Shown piece by piece: positions 25,801 to 39,700 of a stretch of 64,000 bases of DNA. Origin of the DNA: Pristionchus mayeri (taxonomy: Eukaryota > Nematoda > Chromadorea > Rhabditida > Neodiplogasteridae); contig BTRK01000001.1 in NCBI GenBank assembly GCA_036245805.1, positions 9,610,001 through 9,674,000 of the forward strand. The letters run 5' to 3'. The position numbers and the translations under genes were made by a program. Every line of letters starts with the position of its first letter. The first letter of the stretch is position 1. The notes beneath the pieces were generated by a model that saw only the letters and a list, made by a program, of their open reading frames with translations, was not told the origin of the DNA and did no database searches.

Positions 25801-26760
25801 AGCATCACAGCTAGAGTTTGCATGAATTGACGCAGCTAAAATGATAGAAGTTTTCTAAATGTGCTAATTAACATATTCCCTAAATTTCAGCATTATGGGC
25901 GCATTCTCTTCTCTGTTATTTCATTCTAAAGTAACATCTAGAAAATGTGAAAAAAATGGCAATGTCCCATAAGCAACACAGCTATAGTTTGCATGAATTG
26001 ACGCAGCTAAAATGATAGAAGTTTTCTAAATGTGCTATTTAACATATTCCCTAAATTTCAGCATTATGGGCGCATTCTCTTCTCTGTTATTTCATTCAAA
26101 GCAAAATCTAGAAAATGTGAAAAAATGGTAATGTCCCATAAGCATCACAGCTGTAGTTTGCATGAATTCTCGCAACCAAAATGATAGAAGTTTTCTAAAT
26201 GTGCTAATTAACATATTCCCTAAATTTCAACATTATGGGCGCATTCTCTTCTCTGTTATTTCATTCCAAAGCAAAATCTAGAAAATGTGAAAAAATGGCA
26301 ATGTCCCATAAGCATCACAGCTAGAGTTTGCATGAATTGACGCAGCTAAAATGATAGAAGTTTTCTAAATGTGCTAATTAACATATTCCCTAAATTTCAG
26401 CATTATGGGCGCATTCTCTTCTCTGTTATTTCATTCCAAAGCAAAATCTAGAAAATGTGGAAAAAAGGCAATGTCCCATAAGCATCACAGCTGTAGTTTG
26501 CATGAATTGACACAAATAAAATGATATAAGTTTTCTAAATTGCTAATTAACATATTCCCTAAATTTCAGCAGTATGGGCGCATTCTCTTCTCTGTTATTT
26601 CATTCCAAAGCAAAATCTAGAAAATGTGAAAAAATGGCAATGTCCCATAAGCATCACAACTGTAGTTTGCATGAATTGACGCAGCTAAAATGATAGAAGT
26701 TTTCTAAATGTGCTAATTAACATATTCCCTAAATTTCAGCATTATGGGCGCATTCTCTTC
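22820..26760 (+). repeat. Higher-order repeat: 13-mer of 2209 bp, paired segments
   Basis: The rare words tgtgctattt (23822 and 26031) and gatataag (24314 and 26523) are both 2209 bp apart. The match covers about 22.82-24.55 kb against 25.03-26.76 kb. A further tgtgctattt at 25013 is 1191 bp from the first and 1018 bp from the last, so a 7-mer plus 6-mer composition is likely. Confidence 0.78.
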
Positions 26761-29700
26761 TCTGTTATTTTATTCCAAAGCAAAATCTAGAAAATGTGGA
26801 AAAATGGCAATGTCCCATAAGCATCACAGCTAGAGTTTGCATGAATTGACGCAGCTAAAATGATAGAAGTTTTCTAAATGTGCTAATTAACATATTCCCT
26901 AAATTTCAGCATTATGGGCGCATTCTCTTCTCTGTTATTTCATTCCAAAGCAAAATCTAGAAAATGTGGAAAAAAGGCAATGTCCCATAAGCATCACAGC
27001 TGTAGTTTGCATGAATTGACACAAATAAAATGATAGAAGTTTTCTAAATTGCTAATTAACATATTCCCTAAATTTCAGCAGTATGGGCGCATTCTCTTCT
27101 CTGTTATTTCATTCCAAAGCAAAATCTAGAAAATGTGAAAAAATGGCAATGTCCCATAAGCATCACAACTGTAGTTTGCATGAATTGACGCAGCTAAAAT
27201 GATATAAGTTTTCTAAATTGCTAATTAACATATTCCCTAAATTTCAGCAGTATGGGCGCATTCTCTTCTCTGTTATTTCATTCCAAAGCAAAATCTAGAA
27301 AATGTGAAAAAATGGCAATGTCCCATAAGCATCACAACTGTAGTTTGCATGAATTGACGCAGCTAAAATGATAGAAGTTTTCTAAATGTGCTAATTAACA
27401 TATTCCCTAAATTTCAGCATTATGGGCGCATTCTCTTCTCTGTTATTTTATTCCAAAGCAAAATCTAGAAAATGTGGAAAAATGGCAATGTCCCATAAGC
27501 ATCACAGCTAGAGTTTGCATGAATTGACGCAGCTAAAATGATAGAAGTTTTCTAAATGTGCTAATTAACATATTCCCTAAATTTCAGCATTATGGGCGCA
27601 TTCTCTTCTCTGTTATTTCATTCCAAAGCAAAATCTAGAAAATGTGGAAAAAAGGCAATGTCCCATAAGCATCACAGCTGTAGTTTGCATGAATTGACAC
27701 AAATAAAATGATAGAAGTTTTCTAAATTGCTAATTAACATATTCCCTAAATTTCAGCATTATGAGCGCATTCTCTTCTCTGTTATTTCATTCCAAAGCAA
27801 AATCTAGAAAATGTGGAAAAATGGCAATGTCCCATAAGCATCACAGCTATAGCTATAGTTTGCATGAATTGACGCAGCTAAAATGATAGAAGTTTTCTAA
27901 ATGTGCTAATTAACATATTCCCTAAATTTCAGCATTATGGGCGCATTCTCTTCTCTGTTATTTCATTCCAAAGCAAAATCTAGAAAATGTGGAAAAATGG
28001 CAATGTCCCATAAGCATCACAGCTGTAGTTTGCATGAATTGACGCAAATAAAATGATAGAAGTTTTCTAAATTGCTAATTAACATATTCCCTAAATTTCA
28101 GCAGTATGGGCGCATTCTCTTCTCTGTTATTTCATTCCAAAGCAAAATCTAGAAAATGTGAAAAAATGGCAATGTCCCATAAGCATCACAACTGTAGTTT
28201 GCATGAATTGACGCAGCTAAAATGATAGAAGTTTTCTAAATGTGCTAATTAACATATTCCCTAAATTTCAGCATTATGGGCGCATTCTCTTCTCTGTTAT
28301 TTCATTCCAAAGCAAAATCTAGAAAATGTGAAAAAATGGCAATGTCCCATAAGCATCACAGCTATAGTTTGCATGAATTGACGCAGCTAAAATGATAGAA
28401 GTTTTCTAAATGTGCTAATTAACATATTCCCTAAATTTCAGCATTATGGGCGCATTCTCTTCTCTGTTATTTTATTCCAAAGCAAAATCTAGAAAATGTG
28501 GAAAAATGGCAATGTCCCATAAGCATCACAGCTGTAGTTTGCATGAATTGACGCAAATAAAATGATAGAAGTTTTCTAAATTGCTAATTAACATATTCCC
28601 TAAATTTCAGCATTATGGGAGCATTCTATTCTCTGTTATTTCATTCCAAAGCAAAATCTAGAAAATGTGAAAAAATGGCAATGTCCCATAAGCATCACAG
28701 CTATAGTTTGCATGAATTGACGCAGCTAAAATGATAGAAGTTTTCTAAATGTGCTAATTAACATATTCCCTAAATTTCAGCATTATGGGCGCATTCTCTA
28801 GTCTGTTATTTCGTTCCAAAGCAAAATCTAGAAAATGTGAAAAAATGGCAATGTCCCATAAGCATCACAGCTGTAGTTTGCATGAATTCTCGCAACCAAA
28901 ATGATAGAAGTTTTCAAAATGTGCTAATTAACATATTCCCTAAATTTCAGCATTATGGGCGCATTCTCTTCTCTGTTATTTCATTCCAAAGCAAAATCTA
29001 GAAAATGTGAAAAAAATGGCAATGTCCCATAAGAATCACAGCTGTAGTTTGCATGAATTGACGCAACTAAAATTATAGAAGTTTTCTAAATGTGCTAATT
29101 AACATATTCCCTAAATTTCAGAATTATGGGCGCATTCTCTAGTCTGTTATTTCGTTCCAAAGCAAAATCTAGAAAATGTGAAAAAATGGCAATGTCCCAT
29201 AAGCATCACAGCTATAGTTTGCATGAATTGACGCAGCTAAAATGATAGAAGTTTTCTAAATGTGCTAATTAACATATTCCCAAAATTTCAGCATTATGGG
29301 CGCATTCTCTTCTCTGTTATTTCATTCCAAAGCAAAATCTAGAAAATGTGGAAAAATGGCAATGTCCCATAAGCATCACAGCTGTAGTTTGCATGAATTG
29401 ACGCAAATAAAATGATAGAAGTTTTCTAAATTGCTAATTAACATATTCCCTAAATTTCAGCATTATGAGCGCATTCTCTTCTCTGTTATTTCATTCCAAA
29501 GCAAAATCTAGAAAATGTGGAAAAATGGCAATGTCCCATAAGAATCACAGCTGTAGTTTGCATGAATTGACGCAACTAAAATTATAGAAGTTTTCTAAAT
29601 GTGCTAATTAACATATTCCCTAAATTTCAGAATTATGGGCGCATTCTCTAGTCTGTTATTTCGTTCCAAAGCAAAATCTAGAAAATGTGAAAAAATGGCA

Positions 29701-32700
29701 ATGTCCCATAAGCATCACAGCTATAGTTTGCATGAATTGACGCAGCTAAAATGATAGAAGTTTTCTAAATGTGCTAATTAACATATTCCCAAAATTTCAG
29801 CATTATGGGCGCATTCTCTTCTCTGTTATTTCATTCCAAAGCAAAATCAAGAAAATTTGGAAAAATGGCAATGTCCCATAAGCATCACAGCTGTAGTTTG
29901 CATGAATTGACGCAAATAAAATGATAGAAGTTTTCTAAATTGCTAATTAACATATTCCCTAAATTTCAGCATTATGAGCGCATTCTCTTCTCTGTTATTT
30001 CATTCCAAAGCAAAATCTAGAAAATGTGGAAAAATGGCAATGTCCCATAAGCATCACAGCTATAGCTATAGTTTGCATGAATTGACGCAGCTAAAATGAT
30101 AGAAGTTTTCTAAATGTGCTAATTAACATATTCCCTAAATTTCAGCATTATGGGCGCATTCTCTTCTCTGTTATTTCATTCCAAAGCAAAATCTAGAAAA
30201 TGTGGAAAAATGGCAATGTCCCATAAGCATCACAGCTGTAGTTTGCATGAATTGACGCAAATAAAATGATAGAAGTTTTCTAAATTGCTAATTAACATAT
30301 TCCCTAAATTTCAGCAGTATGGGCGCATTCTCTTCTCTGTTATTTCATTCCAAAGCAAAATCTAGAAAATGTGAAAAAATGGCAATGTCCCATAAGCATC
30401 ACAACTGTAGTTTGCATGAATTGACGCAGCTAAAATGATAGAAGTTTTCTAAATGTGCTAATTAACATATTCCCTAAATTTCAGCAGTATGGGCGCATTC
30501 TCTTCTCTGTTATTTCATTCCAAAGCAAAATCTAGAAAATGTGAAAAAATGGCAATGTCCCATAAGCATCACAACTGTAGTTTGCATGAATTGACGCAGC
30601 TAAAATGATAGAAGTTTTCTAAATGTGCTAATTAACATATTCCCTAAATTTCAGCATTATGGGCGCATTCTCTTCTCTGTTATTTCATTCCAAAGCAAAA
30701 TCTAGAAAATGTGAAAAAATGGCAATGTCCCATAAGCATCACAACTGTAGTTTGCATGAATTGACGCAGCTAAAATGATAGAAGTTTTCTAAATGTGCTA
30801 ATTAACATATTCCCTAAATTTCAGCATTATGGGCGCATTCTCTTCTCTGTTATTTCATTCAAAGCAAAATCTAGAAAATGTGAAAAAATGGCAATGTCCC
30901 ATAAGCATCACAACTGTAGTTTGCATGAATTGACGCAGCTAAAATGATAGAAGTTTTCTAAATGTGCTAATTAACATATTCCCTAAATTTCAGCATTATG
31001 GGCGCATTCTCTTCTCTGTTATTTTATTCCAAAGCAGAATCTAGAAAATGTGGAAAAACGGCAATGTCCCATAAGCATCACAGCTGTAGTTTGCATGAAT
31101 TGACGCAAATAAAATGATAGAAGTTTTCTAAATTGCTAATTAACATATTCCCTAAATTTCAGCATTATGGGCGCATTCTCTTCTCTGTTATTTCATTCCA
31201 AAGCAAAATCTAGAAAATGTGGAAAAATGGCAATGTCCCATAAGCATCACAGCTGTAGTTTGCATGAATTGACGCAAATAAAATGATAGAAGTTTTCTAA
31301 ATTGCTAATTAACATATTCCCTAAATTTCAGCAGTATGGGCGCATTCTCTTCTCTGTTATTTCATTCCAAAGCAAAATCTAGAAAATGTGAAAAAATGGC
31401 AATGTCCCATAAGCATCACAACTGTAGTTTGCATGAATTGACGCAGCTAAAATGATAGAAGTTTTCTAAATGTGCTAATTAACATATTCCCTAAATTTCA
31501 GCAGTATGGGCGCATTCTCTTCTCTGTTATTTCATTCCAAAGCAAAATCTAGAAAATGTGAAAAAATGGCAATGTCCCATAAGCATCACAACTGTAGTTT
31601 GCATGAATTGACGCAGCTAAAATGATAGAAGTTTTCTAAATGTGCTAATTAACATATTCCCTAAATTTCAGCATTATGGGCGCATTCTCTTCTCTGTTAT
31701 TTCATTCAAAGCAAAATCTAGAAAATGTGAAAAAATGGCAATGTCCCATAAGCATCACAACTGTAGTTTGCATGAATTGACGCAGCTAAAATGATAGAAG
31801 TTTTCTAAATGTGCTAATTAACATATTCCCTAAATTTCAGCATTATGGGCGCATTCTCTTCTCTGTTATTTTATTCCAAAGCAGAATCTAGAAAATGTGG
31901 AAAAACGGCAATGTCCCATAAGCATCACAGCTGTAGTTTGCATGAATTGACGCAAATAAAATGATAGAAGTTTTCTAAATGTGCTAATTAACATATTCCC
32001 TAAATTTCAGCATTATGGGCGCATTCTCTTCTCTGTTATTTCATTCAAAGCAAAATCTAGAAAATGTGAAAAAATGGCAATGTCCCATAAGCATCACAAC
32101 TGTAGTTTGCATGAATTGACGCAGCTAAAATGATAGAAGTTTTCTAAATGTGCTAATTAACATATTCCCTAAATTTCAGCATTATGGGCGCATTCTCTTC
32201 TCTGTTATTTTATTCCAAAGCAGAATCTAGAAAATGTGGAAAAACGGCAATGTCCCATAAGCATCACAGCTGTAGTTTGCATGAATTGACGCAAATAAAA
32301 TGATAGAAGTTTTCTAAATTGCTAATTAACATATTCCCTAAATTTCAGCATTATGGGCGCATTCTCTTCTCTGTTATTTCATTCCAAAGCAAAATCTAGA
32401 AAATGTGGAAAAATGGCAATGTCCCATAAGCATCACAGCTGTAGTTTGCATGAATTGACGCAAATAAAATGATAGAAGTTTTCTAAATTGCTAATTAACA
32501 TATTCCCTAAATTTCAGCAGTATGGGCGCATTCTCTTCTCTGTTATTTCATTCCAAAGCAAAATCTAGAAAATGTGAAAAAATGGCAATGTCCCATAAGC
32601 ATCACAACTGTAGTTTGCATGAATTGACGCAGCTAAAATGATAGAAGTTTTCTAAATGTGCTAATTAACATATTCCCTAAATTTCAGCAGTATGGGCGCA

Positions 32701-33780
32701 TTCTCTTCTCTGTTATTTCATTCCAAAGCAAAATCTAGAAAATGTGAAAAAATGGCAATGTCCCATAAGCATCACAACTGTAGTTTGCATGAATTGACGC
32801 AGCTAAAATGATAGAAGTTTTCTAAATGTGCTAATTAACATATTCCCTAAATTTCAGCATTATGGGCGCATTCTCTTTTCTGTTATTTCATTCAAAGCAA
32901 AATCTAGAAAATGTGAAAAAATGGCAATGTCCCATAAGCATCACAGCTGTAGTTTGCATGAATTCTCGCAACTAAAATTATAGAAGTTTTCTAAATGTGC
33001 TAATTAACATATTCCCTAAATTTCAGCATTATGGGCGCATTCTCTTTTCTGTTATTTCATTCAAAGCAAAATCTAGAAAATGTGAAAAAATGGCAATGTC
33101 CCATAAGCATCACAGCTGTAGTTTGCATGAATTCTCGCAACTAAAATTATAGAAGTTTTCTAAATGTGCTAATTAACATATTCCCTAAATTTCAGCATTA
33201 TGGGCGCATTCTCTTCTCTGTTATTTCATTCCAAAGCAAAATCTAAAAAATGTGGAAAAATGGCAATGTCCCATAAGCATCACAGCTAGAGTTTGCATGA
33301 ATTGACGCAGCTAAAATGATAGAAGTTTTCTAAATGTGCTAATTAACATATTCCCTAAATTTCAGCATTATGGGCGCATTCTCTAGTCTGTTATTTCATT
33401 CCAAAGCAAAATCTAGAAAATGTGGAAAAATGGCAATGTCCCATAAGCATCACAGCTGTAGTTTGCATGAATTGACGCAACTAAAATTATAGAAGTTTTC
33501 TAAATGTGCTAATTAACATATTCCCTAAATTTCAGCATTATGGGTGCATTCTCTAGTCTGTTATTTCGTTCCAAAGCAAAATCTAGAAAATGTGAAAAAA
33601 TGGCAATGTCCCATAAGCATCACAGCTGTAGTTTGCATGAATTCTCGCAACCAAAATGATAGAAGTTTTCAAAATGTGCTAATTAACATATTCCCTAAAT
33701 TTCAGCATTATGGGCGCATTCTCTTCTCTGTTATTTCATTCCAAAGCATAATCTAGAAAATGTGAAAAAATGGCAATGTC
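26760..33780 (+). repeat. Satellite transition block; ctatag-duplication and ctagtctg subfamilies appear
   Basis: The first agctatagctatag unit is at about 27.85 kb, and the first ctctagtctgttatttcg unit at about 28.8 kb. A trimer repeat of 509 bp is marked by cagaattatg (29121 and 29630). The change cagaatctag with gaaaaacgg occurs at about 31035, 31882 and 32221, in 5- and 2-monomer steps. No non-satellite sequence is seen. Confidence 0.7.
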
Positions 33781-36700
33781 CCATAAGCATCACAGCTGTA
33801 GTTTGCATGAATTCTCGCAACCAAAATGATAGAAGTTTTCAAAATGTGCTAATTAACATATTCCCTAAATTTCAGCATTATGGGCGCATTCTCTAGTCTG
33901 TTATTTCGTTCCAAAGCAAAATCTAGAAAATGTGAAAAAATGGCAATGTCCCATAAGCGTCACAGCTGTAGTTTGCATGAATTCTCGCAACCAAAATGAT
34001 AGAAGTTTTCAAAATGTGCTAATTAACATATTCCCTAAATTTCAGCATTATGGGCGCATTCTCTTCTCTGTTATTTCATTCCAAAGCATAATCTAGAAAA
34101 TGTGAAAAAATGGCAATGTCCCATAAGCATCACAGCTGTAGTTTGCATGAATTCTCGCAACCAAAATGATAGAAGTTTTCTAAATGTGCTAATTAACATA
34201 TTCCCTAAATTTCAGCATTATGGGCGCATTCTCTTTTCTGTTATTTCATTCAAAGCAAAATCTAGAAAATGTGAAAAAATGGCAATGTCCCATAAGCATC
34301 ACAACTGTAGTTTGCATGAATTGACGCAGCTAAAATGATAGAAGTTTTCTAAATGTGCTAATTAACATATTCCCTAAATTTCAGCATTATGGGCGCATTC
34401 TCTTTTCTGTTATTTCATTCAAAGCAAAATCTAGAAAATGTGAAAAAATGGCAATGTCCCATAAGCATCACAGCTGTAGTTTGCATGAATTCTCGCAACT
34501 AAAATTATAGAAGTTTTCTAAATATGCTAATTAACATATTCCCTAAATTTCAGCATTATGGGCGCATTCTCTTCTCTGTTATTTCATTCCAAAGCAAAAT
34601 CTAAAAAATGTGGAAAAATGGCAATGTCCCATAAGCATCACAGCTAGAGTTTGCATGAATTGACGCAGCTAAAATGATAGAAGTTTTCTAAATGTGCTAA
34701 TTAACATATTCCCTAAATTTCAGCATTATGGGCGCATTCTCTTCTCTGTTATTTCATTCCAAAGCAAAATCTAGAAAATGTGAAAAAATGGCAATGTCCC
34801 ATAAGCATCACAGCTGTAGTTTGCATGAATTGACGCAACTAAAATTATAGAAGTTTTCTAAATGTGCTAATTAACATATTCCCTAAATTTCAGCATTATG
34901 GGCGCATTCTCTAGTCTGTTATTTCATTCCAAAGCAAAATCTAGAAAATGTGGAAAAATGGCAATGTCCCATAAGCATCACAGCTGTAGTTTGCATGAAT
35001 TGACGCAACTAAAATTATAGAAGTTTTCTAAATGTGCTAATTAACATATTCCCTAAATTTCATCATTATGGGCGCATTCTCTAGTCTGTTATTTCGTTCC
35101 AAAGCAAAATCTAGAAAATGTGAAAAAATGGCAATGTCCCATAAGCATCACAGCTGTAGTTTGCATGAATTCTCGCAACCAAAATGATAGAAGTTTTCAA
35201 AATGTGCTAATTAACATATTCCCTAAATTTCAGCATTATGGGCGCATTCTCTTCTCTGTTATTTCATTCCAAAGCATAATCTAGAAAATGTGAAAAAATG
35301 GCAATGTCCCATAAGCATCACAGCTGTAGTTTGCATGAATTCTCGCAACCAAAATGATAGAAGTTTTCTAAATGTGCTAATTAACATATTTCCTAAATTT
35401 CAGCATTATGGGTGCATTCTCTTCTCTGTTATTTCATTCCAAAGCAAAATCTAGAAAATGTGAAAAAATGGCAATGTCCCATAAGCATCACAGCTAGAGT
35501 TTGCATGAATTCTCGCAACCAAAATGATAGAAGTTTTCAAAATGTGCTAATTAACATATTCCCTAAATTTCAGCATTATGGGCGCATTCTCTTCTCTGTT
35601 ATTTCATTCCAAAGCAAAATCTAGAAAATGTGAAAAAATGGCAATGTCCCATAAGCATCACAGCTGTAGTTTGCATGAATTGACGCAAATAAAATGATAG
35701 AAGTTTTCTAAATTGCTAATTAACATATTCCCTAAATTTCAGCATTATGAGCGCATTCTCTTCTCTGTTATTTCATTCCAAAGCAAAATCTAGAAAATGT
35801 GGAAAAATGGCAATGTCCCATAAGCATCACAGCTATAGCTATAGTTTGCATGAATTGACGCAGCTAAAATGATAGAAGTTTTCTAAATGTGCTAATTAAC
35901 ATATTCCCAAAATTTCAGCATTATGGGCGCATTCTCTTCTCTGTTATTTCATTTCAAAGTAAAATCTAGAAAATGTGGAAAAATGGCAATGTCCCATAAG
36001 CATCACAGCTGTAGTTTGCATGAATTGACGCAAATAAAATGATAGAAGTTTTCTAAATTGCTAATTAACATATTCCCTAAATTTCAGCATTATGGGTGCA
36101 TTCTCTTCTCTGTTATTTCATTCCAAAGCAAAATCTAGAAAATGTGAAAAAATGGCAATGTCCCATAAGCATCACAGCTGTAGTTTGCATGAATTCTCGC
36201 AACCAAAATGATAGAAGTTTTCAAAATGTGCTAATTAACATATTCCCTAAATTTCAGCATTATGGGCGCATTCTCTTCTCTGTTATTTCATTCCAAAGCA
36301 TAATCTAGAAAATGTGAAAAAATGGCAATGTCCCATAAGCATCACAGCTGTAGTTTGCATGAATTCTCGCAACCAAAATGATAGAAGTTTTCTAAATGTG
36401 CTAATTAACATATTTCCTAAATTTCAGCATTATGGGTGCATTCTCTTCTCTGTTATTTCATTCCAAAGCAAAATCTAGAAAATGTGAAAAAATGGCAATG
36501 TCCCATAAGCATCACAGCTAGAGTTTGCATGAATTCTCGCAACCAAAATGATAGAAGTTTTCAAAATGTGCTAATTAACATATTCCCTAAATTTCAGCAT
36601 TATGGGCGCATTCTCTTCTCTGTTATTTCATTCCAAAGCAAAATCTAGAAAATGTGAAAAAATGGCAATGTCCCATAAGCATCACAGCTATAGCTATAGT
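33780..36700 (+). repeat. Satellite block shared with 42.3-44 kb; internal hexamer of 1024 bp
   Basis: The segment at about 33.79-34.66 kb matches 42.32-43.19 kb at offset 8538. Then catcattatg (35061 and 43259) gives offset 8198, so two monomers are missing from the later copy between these points. Inside the block the variants tatttcct and gggtgcatt recur 1024 bp apart (35412 and 36436), a six-monomer duplication that includes one 6-bp ctatag insertion. Confidence 0.72.
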
Positions 36701-39700
36701 TTGCATGAATTGACGCAGCTAAAATGATAGAAGTTTTCTAAATTGCTAATTAACATATTCCCTAAATTTCAGCATTATGAGCGCATTCTCTTCTCTGTTA
36801 TTTCATTCCAAAGCAAAATCTAGAAAATGTGGAAAAATGGCAATGTCCCATAAGCATCACAGCTATAGCTATAGTTTGCATGAATTGACGCAGCTAAAAT
36901 GATAGAAGTTTTCTAAATGTGCTAATTAACATATTCCCAAAATTTCAGCATTATGGGCGCATTCTCTTCTCTGTTATTTCATTTCAAAGTAAAATCTAGA
37001 AAATGTGGAAAAATGGCAATGTCCCATAAGCATCACAGCTGTAGTTTGCATGAATTGACGCAAATAAAATGATAGAAGTTTTCTAAATTGCTAATTAACA
37101 TATTCCCTAAATTTCAGCATTATGAGCGCATTCTCTTCTCTGTTATTTCATTCCAAAGCAAAATCTAGAAAATGTGGAAAAATGGCAATGTCCCATAAGC
37201 ATCACAGCTATAGCTATAGTTTGCATGAATTGACGCAGCTAAAATGATAGAAGTTTTCTAAATGTGCTAATTAACATATTTCCAAAATTTCAGCATTATG
37301 GGCGCATTCTCTTCTCTGTTATTTCATTCCAAAGCAAAATCTAGAAAATGTGGAAAAATGGCAATGTCCCATAAGTATCACAGCTGTAGTTTGCATGAAT
37401 TGACGCAAATAAAATGATAGAAGTTTTCTAAATGTGCTAATTAACATATTCCCTAAATTTCAGCATTATGAGCGCATTCTCTTCTCTGTTATTTCATTCC
37501 AAAGCAAAATCTAGAAAATGTGGAAAAATGGCAATGTCCCATAAGCATCACAGCTATAGCTATAGTTTGCATGAATTGACGCAGCTAAAATGATAGAAGT
37601 TTTCTAAATGTGCTAATTAACATATTCCCTAAATTTCAGCATTATGAGCGCATTCTCTTCTCTGTTATTTCATTCCAAAGCAAAATCTAGAAAATGTGGA
37701 AAAATGGCAATGTCCCATAAGCATCACAGCTATAGCTATAGTTTGCATGAATTGACGCAGCTAAAATGATAGAAGTTTTCTAAATGTGCTAATTAACATA
37801 TTTCCAAAATTTCAGCATTATGGGCGCATTCTCTTCTCTGTTATTTCATTCCAAAGCAAAATCTAGAAAATGTGGACAAATGGCAATGTCCCATAAGCAT
37901 CACAGCTGTAGTTTGCATGAATTGACGCAAATAAATTGATAGAAGTTTTCTAAATTGCTAATTAACATATTCCCTAAATTTCAGCAGTATGGGCGCATTC
38001 TCTTCTCTGTTATTTCATTCCAAAGCAAAATCTAGAAAATGTGAAAAAATGGCAATGTCCCATAAGCATCACAACTGTAGTTTGCATGAATTGACGCAGC
38101 TAAAATGATAGAAGTTTTCTAAATGTGCTAATTAACATATTCCCTAAATTTCAGCATTATGGGCGCATTCTCTTCTCTGTTATTTCATTCAAAGCAAAAT
38201 CTAGAAAATGTGAAAAAATGGCAATGTCCCATAAGCATCACAGCTGTAGTTTGCATGAATTCTCGCAACTAAAATTATAGAAGTTTTCTAAATGTGCTAA
38301 TTAACATATTTCCAAAATTTCAGCATTATGGGCGCATTCTCTTCTCTGTTATTTCATTCCAAAGCAAAATCTAGAAAATGTGGAAAAATGGCAATGTCCC
38401 ATAAGCATCACAGCTGTAGTTTGCATGAATTGACGCAAATAAAATGATAGAAGTTTTCTAAATGTGCTAATTAACATATTCCCTAAATTTCAGCATTATG
38501 AGCGCATTCTCTTCTCTGTTATTTCATTCCAAAGCAAAATCTAGAAAATGTGGAAAAATGGCAATGTCCCATAAGCATCACAGCTATAGCTATAGTTTGC
38601 ATGAATTGACGCAGCTAAAATGATAGAAGTTTTCTAAATGTGCTAATTAACATATTCCCTAAATTTCAGCATTATGAGCGCATTCTCTTCTCTGTTATTT
38701 CATTCCAAAGCAAAATCTAGAAAATGTGGAAAAATGGCAATGTCCCATAAGCATCACAGCTATAGCTATAGTTTGCATGAATTGACGCAGCTAAAATGAT
38801 AGAAGTTTTCTAAATGTGCTAATTAACATATTTCCAAAATTTCAGCATTATGGGCGCATTCTCTTCTCTGTTATTTCATTCCAAAGCAAAATCTAGAAAA
38901 TGTGGAAAAATGGCAATGTCCCATAAGCATCACAGCTGTAGTTTGCATGAATTGACGCAAATAAATTGATAGAAGTTTTCTAAATTGCTAATTAACATAT
39001 TCCCTAAATTTCAGCAGTATGGGCGCATTCTCTTCTCTGTTATTTCATTCCAAAGCAAAATCTAGAAAATGTGAAAAAATGGCAATGTCCCATAAGCATC
39101 ACAGCTGTAGTTTGCATGAATTGACGCAGCTAAAATGATAGAAGTTTTCTAAATGTGCTAATTAACATATTCCCTAAATTTCAGCATTATGGGCGCATTC
39201 TCTTCTCTGTTATTTCATTCAAAGCAAAATCTAGAAAATGTGAAAAAATGGCAATGTCCCATAAGCATCACAGCTGTAGTTTGCATGAATTCTCGCAACT
39301 AAAATTATAGAAGTTTTCTAAATGTGCTAATTAACATATTCCCTAAATTTCAGCATTATGGGCGCATTCTCTTCTCTGATATTTCATTCCAAAGCAAAAT
39401 CTAGAAAATGTGGAAAAATGGCAATGTCCCATAAGCATCACAGCTAGAGTTTGCATGAATTGACGCAGCTAAAATGATAGAAGTTTTCTAAATGTGCTAA
39501 TTAACATATTCCCTAAATTTCAGCATTATGGGCGCATTCTCTTCTCTGTTATTTCATTCCAAAGCAAAATCTAGAAAATGTGGAAAAATGGCAATGTCCC
39601 ATAAGCATCACAGCTGTAGTTTGCATGAATTGACGCAACTAAAATTATAGAAGTTTTCTAAATGTGCTAATTAACATATTCCCTAAATTTCAGCATTATG